Source: a virus. From it: DNA of 57,160 nt. How positions within the stretch are numbered: the stretch's first letter is position 1; each line of letters starts with the position of its first letter. A program made the position numbers and the translations under genes. Of the stretch, positions 52,089-57,087 are shown piece after piece. The stretch lies in IMG/VR virus record IMGVR_UViG_3300022843_000014, positions 1-57,160 of that record; one strand, 5' to 3'. The notes beneath the pieces are model-generated. The model searched no databases, was not told where the DNA came from, and was given only the letters and a program-made list of their open reading frames with translations.

Positions 52089-52720
52089 TGATAAAACTAA
52101 TAGATCTCTTAGAAAATAAAATCCTAGTCCCTAGACGCTCTCCTGAGGAACGCTCTAAGAATTTTTTAATTGCTACTCAAAAGAAAATCCAACAATACAT
52201 GAAGGATGGAAGTAAAGGTGATCTTGATTTAAGAGATACCCCAATAACCACCCTCCCCCAAGATTTAACAGTAGGTGGTTATCTTTATTTAGGAAATACC
52301 AAAATAACCTCATTACCACAAGGTTTAACAGTAGGAGGTAATCTTAATTTATTTGGGACTAAAATAACCACTCTACCTCAAGGTTTAACAGTAGGAGGTA
52401 ATCTTAATTTAAGATATACCCCACTAACCTCTCTACCTCAAGGTTTAAAAGTAGGAGGTTATCTTAATTTATTTGGGACTAGAATAACCTCCCTACCCCA
52501 AGGTTTAACAGTAGGAGGTGATCTTAATTTAGAAAATACCCCAATAACCTCCCTACCTCAAGGTTTAGAAGTAGGAAAGGATCTTTATTTAAGAGATACC
52601 AAAATAACCTCTCTACCTCAGGGTTTAAAAGTAGGAGGTGATCTTAATCTAGCTAATATCCCAATAACTTCTCTACCCAAAGGTTTAACAGTAGGAGGTT
52701 CTCTTGATTTAGAAGATACC
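51460..52720 (+). repeat. 60-bp tandem repeats within the LRR genes
   Basis: Units of 60 bases (core CTCAAGGTTTAACAGTAGGA) recur in register through copies 2 and 3; copy 1 holds five more diverged units upstream. They encode the 20-residue LRR. Confidence 0.9.
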
Positions 52721-52795
52721 CCCATCTCTAAAAAATATACTAAAGAACAAATTAAACAAATGGTGCCTGGAGTAAAAGGTGAAGTTTATATGTGA
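52088..52795 (+). CDS. Leucine-rich-repeat protein, copy 3 (8 repeats)
   Basis: A 235-residue paralogue with eight repeats and the same N-terminal domain and cap. Several repeat units are almost the same in DNA as units of copy 2, so the genes exchange or expand by recombination. There is no signal peptide in any copy, so the proteins act inside the infected cell or in the virion. The start of a fourth copy follows at 52803 but breaks off at once. Confidence 0.7.
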   Translation: MIKLIDLLENKILVPRRSPEERSKNFLIATQKKIQQYMKDGSKGDLDLRDTPITTLPQDLTVGGYLYLGNTKITSLPQGLTVGGNLNLFGTKITTLPQGLTVGGNLNLRYTPLTSLPQGLKVGGYLNLFGTRITSLPQGLTVGGDLNLENTPITSLPQGLEVGKDLYLRDTKITSLPQGLKVGGDLNLANIPITSLPKGLTVGGSLDLEDTPISKKYTKEQIKQMVPGVKGEVYM

Positions 52796-52802
52796 AAACA
52801 CA

Positions 52803-52865
52803 ATGATAAAACTAATAGAAAACTTGGCGATATTACTTCTCCTTCATATATTTATAACTGTATAA
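52803..52865 (+). pseudogene. Vestigial start of a fourth LRR gene
   Basis: ATGATAAAACTAATAGA repeats the start of copy 3 exactly, but after MIKLIENL the frame diverges and stops at 52865. The upstream spacing to copy 3 also looks like that between copies. It is probably a deletion scar. Confidence 0.5.
52849..52857 (+). promoter_or_regulatory. Late-type promoter motif
   Basis: TATTTATAA followed by CTGTATAAA lies 26 bases before the small frame at 52875. Confidence 0.4.
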
Positions 52866-52874
52866 AAATAACTA

Positions 52875-53024
52875 ATGACAACTATTCAAAGCATATTTAC
52901 AAATTTACTCTCCTCGATGCAGGTCCATAATATATGGACGCTGTGTGGTGATGTGATTTGTGGTTTGGTGTTTAATAGTGAATATAAGCAACCGAGAAAC
53001 ATTTCCGGGTTTATTATGAGTTGA
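52875..53024 (+). CDS. Small hypothetical protein
   Basis: A 49-residue frame (MTTIQSIFTNLLSSMQVHNI) with no recognised domain. It lies between a late-type promoter motif and a terminator, which together make a complete small transcription unit. Coding status is uncertain because of its length. Confidence 0.4.
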   Translation: MTTIQSIFTNLLSSMQVHNIWTLCGDVICGLVFNSEYKQPRNISGFIMS

Positions 53025-53049
53025 TAATTTAAAAACATATCATTTATAT

Positions 53050-53080
53050 AAACCCGGATCTAAAAAATTCGGGTTTTTTT
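53050..53080 (+). terminator. Rho-independent terminator
   Basis: AAACCCG (53050-53056) pairs with CGGGTTT (53070-53076) around a 13-base loop, then TTTT. Confidence 0.75.
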
Positions 53081-53101
53081 GTTAAAGTAAGTGTAAAAAA
53101 A

Positions 53102-53135
53102 CTAGGAGATGTGAAATATAGTTCGTATATTTACG
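53102..53135 (+). promoter_or_regulatory. Host-type promoter
   Basis: CTAGG at 53102, spacing 20, TTCGTATATTTACG at 53122-53135. The segment GAGATGTGAAATATAG between the boxes is shared with the copy at 53294. Confidence 0.65.
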
Positions 53136-53151
53136 TATTAAAATTAGAGAT

Positions 53152-53289
53152 ATGGAAAAATTTAAAGACACTAAAGTATTTAAAATGTTAGCTGAAAGAT
53201 GGAAAGGTAGAGACATGGAAACATATTTTATCGAAAAAAACAAAGCCTATCATGAAAAACTAAAAATTGAAGTTAAAAACTTCACATAA
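53152..53289 (+). CDS. Small charged protein
   Basis: A 45-residue helical, lysine- and glutamate-rich protein (MEKFKDTKVFKMLAERWKGR) ending KIEVKNFT. It lies between two near-identical host-type promoters, 16 bases after the first. The function is unknown. The good promoter context and intact frame favour a real gene. Confidence 0.5.
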   Translation: MEKFKDTKVFKMLAERWKGRDMETYFIEKNKAYHEKLKIEVKNFT

Positions 53290-53293
53290 AAAA

Positions 53294-53327
53294 TTAGGAG
53301 ATGTGAAATATAGTTCGTATATTTACG
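53294..53327 (+). promoter_or_regulatory. Host-type promoter of the first tRNA cluster
   Basis: TTAGG at 53294, spacing 20, TTCGTATATTTACG at 53314-53327. No coding start follows; the first product is tRNA-Ser. Confidence 0.7.
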
Positions 53328-53341
53328 TTATAAGAAATTAA

Positions 53342-53363
53342 AGTTCATTGACATATTGGATAA
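53342..53363 (+). promoter_or_regulatory. boxA-like leader element, copy 1
   Basis: A 22-base element containing GTTCATTGACATATTGGAT lies between the promoter and tRNA-Ser. It is repeated exactly at 55116-55137 in the same position before the second cluster. GTTCATTGACA resembles the rRNA antitermination boxA (TGCTCTTTAACA in E. coli). Confidence 0.5.
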
Positions 53364-53368
53364 TATTA

Positions 53369-53458
53369 AGGAAGGTGAAGCAGTGACATGGAGTCGCGAC
53401 TAGTCTTGAAAACTAGGTTTCGTTAATTCGGATGGGGTTCGAGTCCTCCTCCTTCCTC
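53369..53458 (+). tRNA. tRNA-Ser(TGA)
   Basis: Acceptor AGGAAGG pairs with CCTTCCT; the anticodon TGA is at 53407-53409 in loop CTTGAAA, with stem CTAGT/ACTAG. A long variable arm (TTTCGTTAATTCGGATG region) and T-loop GGTTCGAGTCC fit a serine tRNA. No CCA is encoded. Confidence 0.9.
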
Positions 53459-53460
53459 AA

Positions 53461-53544
53461 AAGATTCTACCCTGATCTGAAAGTTGGCCTAACGGCCCAG
53501 CTGATATGCTTGGTAGAGGACATAGGAGTCCTGCTTCTATATTT
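53461..53544 (+). other. Hairpin-rich spacer between tRNA-Ser and tRNA-Gln
   Basis: No tRNA can be folded here. Short perfect hairpins are visible: GGCC-TAAC-GGCC near 53487, AGC-TGATAT-GCT near 53500, and AGGAC-ATAGGA-GTCCT near 53517. It may be a processing spacer, a decayed tRNA or an unknown RNA. Confidence 0.35.
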
Positions 53545-53616
53545 TAGCCTGTGGTATAACGGTTATTACATTTGACTTTGACTCAAATAATGGGAGTTCG
53601 ATTCTCTCCAGGCTAA
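53545..53616 (+). tRNA. tRNA-Gln(TTG)
   Basis: Acceptor TAGCCTG pairs with CAGGCTA; stem TTTGA/TCAAA encloses CTTTGAC with anticodon TTG at 53578-53580. D-loop with GG and T-loop AGTTCGATTCT are present. Confidence 0.9.
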
Positions 53617-53660
53617 CAATAATCAGAATAAAAGTAAATAAATTGAGATTAGTATTTATA

Positions 53661-53757
53661 GCAAACGGAAACTTTGCAATAGCAGCCTAGCAATAGGCTT
53701 TAAATCCTTAAACAAGGTTTATAGATTTAACGTACCGCCTGAAACGTAATTCAGGCA
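53661..53757 (+). ncRNA. Structured RNA with a tmRNA-tag-like reading frame
   Basis: GCA at 53661 opens a short frame A-N-G-N-F-A-I-A-A followed by TAG (53688-53690), close to the E. coli tmRNA tag ANDENYALAA. The stop codon lies in a perfect hairpin, AGCCTA-GCAA-TAGGCT, as in tmRNA helix 5. More stems follow: TTAAATC/GATTTAA enclosing CCTT/AAGG, and GCCTGAA/TTCAGGC. GCAAA and TTTGC at the start of the frame also pair. No acceptor or T-arm belonging to it is visible nearby, so this is either part of a split or decayed tmRNA or an unrelated hairpin chain. Confidence 0.4.
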
Positions 53758-53760
53758 AAT

Positions 53761-53833
53761 GGCTCTATGATGTAACTGAATAGCATAGAAATCTTCTAAA
53801 TTTCTTGTATGGGTTTGAATCCCATTAGAGTCT
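53761..53833 (+). tRNA. tRNA-Arg(TCT)
   Basis: Acceptor GGCTCTA pairs with TAGAGTC (one G-T); stem GAAAT/ATTTC encloses CTTCTAA with anticodon TCT at 53795-53797. The D-loop (AACTGAATAG) lacks the usual GG pair, which is odd. The T-arm is regular. Confidence 0.85.
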
Positions 53834-53840
53834 CAAATAA

Positions 53841-53915
53841 GCAGGTGAGGTTAAGGTAACCGGTTGCTCTCCAAAAGCAATGATACACGAATAGGTTCGA
53901 TTCCTATCACCTGTG
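53841..53915 (+). tRNA. tRNA-Trp(CCA)
   Basis: Acceptor GCAGGTG pairs with CACCTGT, with discriminator G as usual for Trp. Stem TTGCT/AGCAA encloses CTCCAAA, anticodon at 53871-53873. Confidence 0.9.
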
Positions 53916-53940
53916 CAAAAATTAATATAATTATTAAATC

Positions 53941-54450
53941 ATGAAAAATCGTTATGACAAAACCTTAGTAATTGACTCTAGTTATATTGCTAGGAGTATT
54001 ATCACCACAGAAAGAGCATTTGTAGTATCATATAAGGGAAATGCAGACATAATAGAGGAATACCCAGAAACATTTGGTGTTGTAAACCCAAATCTAACAA
54101 TTTTTAAACCTTCTATTATTAGAGTACACACTTATGTAAAAATGAATTTTCAAAAAGTACCTCTAACACGTGAAAATATATTTAAAAGAGATGGGTATTT
54201 GTGTGTATATTGTGGTCACGATAAACGCAAGGATCTAACGATAGATCACGTTATACCTCAATCTAAAGGTGGGCCTAATACATGGGATAATTTAGTATCC
54301 GCTTGTATAAAATGTAATAATGAAAAAGCAAGTCTAACATTAAAGGAATATGGAAAATCTATTCCAAAACCAAAAAGACCCCATTATCTAATGTTATTAA
54401 AAAAAACATTATTTATACCGGATGAATGGAAACTTTATTTATTAATGTAG
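53941..54450 (+). CDS. HNH endonuclease (tRNA-cluster insertion)
   Basis: A 169-residue protein with an HNH core in the C-terminal half: IFKRDGYLCVYCGHDKRKDL (first CxxC), TIDHVIPQSKGGPNTWDNLV (catalytic His in DHV) and ACIKCNNEKAS (second CxxC). The N-terminal 80 residues are an unrecognised beta-rich domain. Genes of this group are widespread in bacteria and phages. Insertion between tRNA-Trp and tRNA-Cys suggests a mobile element. It begins 25 bases after tRNA-Trp, without a clear promoter of its own. Confidence 0.85.
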   Translation: MKNRYDKTLVIDSSYIARSIITTERAFVVSYKGNADIIEEYPETFGVVNPNLTIFKPSIIRVHTYVKMNFQKVPLTRENIFKRDGYLCVYCGHDKRKDLTIDHVIPQSKGGPNTWDNLVSACIKCNNEKASLTLKEYGKSIPKPKRPHYLMLLKKTLFIPDEWKLYLLM

Positions 54451-54456
54451 AAAATT

Positions 54457-54530
54457 GAGCAAGATGTTTATGGTTGGACAGTTAGTTTGCAAAACTAATC
54501 TTTTAGTGGGTTCGATTCCCACCTTGCTCT
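54457..54530 (+). tRNA. tRNA-Cys(GCA)
   Basis: Acceptor GAGCAAG pairs with CTTGCTC; stem TTAGT/ACTAA encloses TTGCAAA, anticodon at 54489-54491. The gene starts 6 bases after the HNH stop codon. Confidence 0.92.
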
Positions 54531-54563
54531 CAAAAATATAAGTAAAAAACAAATACAAAAAAA

Positions 54564-54597
54564 CTAGGTTACCCGGAATATAGTTCGTATATTTACA
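54564..54597 (+). promoter_or_regulatory. Host-type promoter
   Basis: CTAGGTTACCC at 54564, spacing 20, TTCGTATATTTAC at 54584-54596. It precedes the third HREDGPA-repeat gene by 22 bases. Confidence 0.65.
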
Positions 54598-54618
54598 CCT
54601 AATAAAAAAATAAAAGTT

Positions 54619-55053
54619 ATGAAAGAATATAAAGTAGAAGTTACAAAAAATAGTACAGAATGGTACAACATGGAAGGTAGACGTCATAGAGAAGATGGAC
54701 CTGCTATAGAGCTTGCAAACGGAGATAAATATTATTACATTAATGGTAAACGTCATAGAGAGGATGGTCCTGCTACTGAGTGGGCAAGTGGATATAAAGC
54801 TTACTACATTAATGGTAAACGTCATAGAGTGGATGGGCCTGCTGTAGAGTGGGAAAATGAATATAAGTGTTACTACATTAATGATCAACGTCATAGAGAA
54901 GATGGACCTGCTATAGAATGGGTAAATGGAGATAAGTGTTACTTCATTAATGGTGAAGAATTAACCGAAGAAGAATTTAATAGTAGAACTAAAACCTGTG
55001 AAGGTAAGGTAGTAGAGATTGACGGAGTAAAGTATAAACTATCTAAACTATAA
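54619..55053 (+). CDS. HREDGPA-repeat protein (copy 3)
   Basis: A 144-residue protein of four 23-residue repeats (WYNMEGRRHREDGPAIELAN, and so on) and the same C-terminus as copy 1 (TEEEFNSRTKTCEGKVVEID). The last 90 bases are almost identical to copy 1, and the start AAAAGTTATGAAAGAATATA is the same. It stands alone among tRNA genes with its own promoter, so it is probably a dispersed duplicate that moved as a gene-plus-promoter cassette. Confidence 0.7.
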   Translation: MKEYKVEVTKNSTEWYNMEGRRHREDGPAIELANGDKYYYINGKRHREDGPATEWASGYKAYYINGKRHRVDGPAVEWENEYKCYYINDQRHREDGPAIEWVNGDKCYFINGEELTEEEFNSRTKTCEGKVVEIDGVKYKLSKL

Positions 55054-55064
55054 TCATATAAAGA

Positions 55065-55098
55065 CTAGGCTACCCGGAATATAGTTCGTATATTTACG
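55065..55098 (+). promoter_or_regulatory. Host-type promoter of the second tRNA cluster
   Basis: CTAGGCTACCC at 55065, spacing 20, TTCGTATATTTACG at 55085-55098. It leads to the second boxA-like element and tRNA-Leu. Confidence 0.7.
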
Positions 55099-55115
55099 GA
55101 ATAGAAAATAATAAT

Positions 55116-55137
55116 AGTTCATTGACATATTGGATAA
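55116..55137 (+). promoter_or_regulatory. boxA-like leader element, copy 2
   Basis: Identical over 22 bases to 53342-53363 and, like it, placed within 10 bases of the first tRNA of its cluster. The flanking DNA differs between the two copies. Confidence 0.5.
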
Positions 55138-55146
55138 GATTAAATT

Positions 55147-55219
55147 GCTCATGTGGTGGAATGGTATACACGGCTGTTTTAGAAGCAGTATTTTGCAGGT
55201 TCGAATCCTGCCATGAGTA
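55147..55219 (+). tRNA. tRNA-Leu(TAG)
   Basis: Acceptor GCTCATG pairs with CATGAGT (one G-T); loop TTTAGAA gives anticodon TAG at 55180-55182. The D-arm TGGTGGAATGGTATACACG is leucine-like, but the variable arm is short, unlike normal leucine tRNAs. Confidence 0.8.
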
Positions 55220-55220
55220 C

Positions 55221-55470
55221 AAAAAACTGTTCGAGTACTAATTATGACTTATCACTCTAATTAGGAAGTAGTGGACAAATATATACTAAAGGTCATTAAT
55301 CAATAAACTAACCAGAATGGTTCTGATACTGAACTTGAGATTAAAGCGGTTGGATTCCGAAGTGTTAACAGGTTTAAAAGGGTAAGCTAGTTACTGTTAA
55401 TGCAAAAAATACAAGTTAGACGTTCGAAGGAGAACTTAAAAGGTATTCAAATCACCATTCTAACTTAATT
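55221..55470 (+). other. 250-base structured spacer with a tRNA-like end
   Basis: No coding frame or complete tRNA. Perfect stems include CTAATTA/TAATTAG near 55240-55265, CAGAA/TTCTG near 55315, and TAACAG/CTGTTA near 55366-55400. At the 3' end AAGTTAGA and TCTAACTT pair as an acceptor-like stem around GTTC/GAAC and a T-arm-like GGT-ATTCAAATC-ACC. This could be a tRNA-like RNA lacking D and anticodon arms, or a remnant. Confidence 0.4.
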
Positions 55471-55542
55471 GCCTCTAAAGCATAAATGGTAATGTGCCCG
55501 GTTTGTGCCCGGAGGAACAGGGTTCGATTCCTTGTAGAGGCT
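55471..55542 (+). tRNA. tRNA-Thr(TGT), less likely tRNA-His(GTG)
   Basis: Acceptor GCCTCTA pairs with TAGAGGC. A 7-base loop TTTGTGC between CCCGG and CCGGA gives TGT at 55504-55506. Shifting by one gives GTG, but the discriminator is T and there is no extra G at the 5' end as histidine tRNAs need. The stem has one C-A mismatch. Confidence 0.65.
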
Positions 55543-55625
55543 CTAAAAGTAATTCAACCTCGCTTAGCGATAAACTAACTCTAAAAACGTTTTACCAATG
55601 AGGGAGGTCAATGTTTACTTTTAAT

Positions 55626-55698
55626 GCGAGTGTAGCTCAATTGGCAGAGTGCTATCTTTCCACGTTAGAAGTTGGGGGTTCGAACCCCCCCACTCGCT
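55626..55698 (+). tRNA. tRNA-Gly(TCC)
   Basis: Acceptor GCGAGTG pairs with CACTCGC; loop TTTCCAC gives TCC at 55659-55661. One T-T mismatch lies in the anticodon stem. The T-arm GGGGGTTCGAACCCCC is strong. Confidence 0.9.
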
Positions 55699-55736
55699 CT
55701 TTTTTACATTTTCGGGCATTTTTATAAATTTTTGTA

Positions 55737-55745
55737 TATGTATGA
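55737..55745 (+). promoter_or_regulatory. Late-type promoter motif, variant
   Basis: TATGTATGA followed by TAAAC lies 22 bases before the HNH start at 55759. Confidence 0.4.
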
Positions 55746-55758
55746 TAAACAATAACAT

Positions 55759-56445
55759 ATGAAAAATATAAAATGGGAAAATGATTTATCTGGAATACTA
55801 TTAGGAAATATAATAATTAATAGTAATTCGAGTTTAAGAAGGTGGATATTAAAGAAAGAAATATTCCCCTATAAATGTAATAAATGTAAGATTGAAAAGT
55901 GGAATAGTGAGATAGTAATTTTAGAATTAGAACACATTGATGGGGATAGAAAAAACAACAAAAAAGAAAATTTAGAATTATTATGTCCCAATTGCCATTC
56001 TCAAACCAGTACATATAAAGGAAAAAATATTAAAAAAACAACACAAATTATAGACGATTCTGACAAGATCATAGACTTATTTAAAAAAGGATATAATATT
56101 AATCAAATATTAAGTACATTAAGTTGGTCAGGAGGTAAGAATTATAAAATAGTATATAAAATATTAAAAGACAAGGGAATTAACCTTCCCACAAAACATG
56201 ATATGTTTTTATTAAAAAAAGATAAGAACCAACAAAAAATAGAAAAAAAATTAAGTGTTTTACAAAATCGAATTAATATTGTTAAAACCTGTAATATTAA
56301 TTTCAACCAACATGGGTGGGGGATAAAATTATCCAAACTTATAAATTTAACTCCTTCAGCCACCCTAAAATTTATGAAAAGAGAATTACCTGAGTTTAGT
56401 AAAAAATGTTGGCAACATTCAGATAATTTAAATATACAATATTAA
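55759..56445 (+). CDS. HNH endonuclease (second tRNA-cluster insertion)
   Basis: A 228-residue protein. The N-terminal half holds an HNH core: CNKCKIEKWN (first CxxC), LELEHIDGDRKNNKKENLEL (catalytic His in EHID) and LCPNCHSQTSTYKGK (second CxxC with His). The C-terminal half is basic and helical with two possible helix-turn-helix segments, probably for site recognition. It lies between tRNA-Gly and a spacer before tRNA-Glu and carries its own late-type promoter, as do the other inserted endonuclease genes. Confidence 0.85.
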   Translation: MKNIKWENDLSGILLGNIIINSNSSLRRWILKKEIFPYKCNKCKIEKWNSEIVILELEHIDGDRKNNKKENLELLCPNCHSQTSTYKGKNIKKTTQIIDDSDKIIDLFKKGYNINQILSTLSWSGGKNYKIVYKILKDKGINLPTKHDMFLLKKDKNQQKIEKKLSVLQNRINIVKTCNINFNQHGWGIKLSKLINLTPSATLKFMKRELPEFSKKCWQHSDNLNIQY

Positions 56446-56577
56446 AGCAAGCGGTTACTTGACTCCTAATATGTACAGTAACAGTCGCCTAGATTTTAGG
56501 AAGTCTGAGGGCGGTACGTCATTAATGCTCAATTTAATGGTAGGTACGTATCAATATTATGTTAAAACCTACATTCT
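56446..56577 (+). other. Hairpin-rich spacer before tRNA-Glu
   Basis: No gene is visible. GTTAC/GTAAC (56453-56495), CGCC/GGCG (about 56496-56523), and TACGT/ACGTA enclosing CATTA/TAATG (about 56515-56555) can pair. It resembles the other inter-tRNA spacers in being full of short perfect stems. Confidence 0.35.
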
Positions 56578-56649
56578 GCTCCTGTCGACAACTGGCTAAG
56601 TCACTACCCTTTCACGGTAGAGTAGAGGGATCGATACCCTCCAGGAGTA
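56578..56649 (+). tRNA. tRNA-Glu(TTC)
   Basis: Acceptor GCTCCTG pairs with CAGGAGT; stem CTACC/GGTAG encloses CTTTCAC, anticodon at 56611-56613. From the anticodon arm to the T-loop it is nearly identical to tRNA-Asp at 56802. Confidence 0.92.
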
Positions 56650-56654
56650 CAATT

Positions 56655-56727
56655 GGGGATATGGTGAAATTGGCTATCATAGTAGATTTGCATTCTGCTG
56701 TTCCGAGTTCGAACCTCGGTATCTCCA
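56655..56727 (+). tRNA. tRNA-Ala(TGC)
   Basis: Acceptor GGGGATA pairs with TATCTCC; stem GTAGA/TCTGC encloses TTTGCAT, anticodon at 56689-56691. Confidence 0.92.
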
Positions 56728-56801
56728 CAATTATGGGATATCTACCTTAGGTAGGTGTTCTGTCAAGGTTTTTAAGGTTGAACCCGTAATCAACCTTAAC
56801 C

Positions 56802-56873
56802 GGTCTATTAGTGAACTGGCTATCATGCTACCCTGTCACGGTAGAGTAGAGGGATCGAAACCCTCATAGACCG
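56802..56873 (+). tRNA. tRNA-Asp(GTC)
   Basis: Acceptor GGTCTAT pairs with ATAGACC, with discriminator G. Stem CTACC/GGTAG encloses CTGTCAC, anticodon at 56835-56837. An AAGGTTG/CAACCTT hairpin lies just upstream (about 56773-56797). Confidence 0.93.
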
Positions 56874-56879
56874 CCAAAT

Positions 56880-56950
56880 TGCGTTAAGGTGTAAAGGTTG
56901 CATGGGACTCTCATAAGGTCTACGGGGTGGTTCGAATCCACATTACGCAA
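56880..56950 (+). tRNA. tRNA-Met(CAT), first
   Basis: Acceptor TGCGTTA pairs with TTACGCA with one T-T mismatch; loop CTCATAA gives CAT at 56912-56914. The T1-A72 end pair is unusual. A modified CAT that reads isoleucine AUA is an alternative. Confidence 0.8.
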
Positions 56951-57011
56951 CTAAATAGTTTTATAGGTCGTTCTGTCCTTGAGTTCTATTTCAAAACTCT
57001 AAAAAAGGCAA

Positions 57012-57087
57012 GGTCCCTTAGCTCAGTCTGGTAAGTAGCAACTCGCTCATAACGAGAAGGTCACAGGTTCAAATCCTGTAGGGACCA
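57012..57087 (+). tRNA. tRNA-Met or tRNA-Ile2(CAT), second
   Basis: Acceptor GGTCCCT pairs with AGGGACC; stem CTCG/CGAG encloses CTCATAA, anticodon at 57048-57050. Normal D- and T-arms. The G1-C72 pair argues against an initiator. Beyond it, 57088-57160 shows nothing I can assign. Confidence 0.88.

Noticed and set aside
50786-52720. CRISPR array suggested by regular repeats
   Set aside because: The 60-bp units have no unique spacers, are in frame throughout, and encode leucine-rich repeats.
55505-55507. Histidine anticodon GTG in the tRNA at 55471
   Set aside because: A 7-base loop places TGT in the anticodon, and the extra 5' G and C73 typical of histidine tRNA are missing; kept only as an alternative.
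56559-56750. A 63-codon frame across tRNA-Glu and tRNA-Ala
   Set aside because: It is made of tRNA gene sequence.
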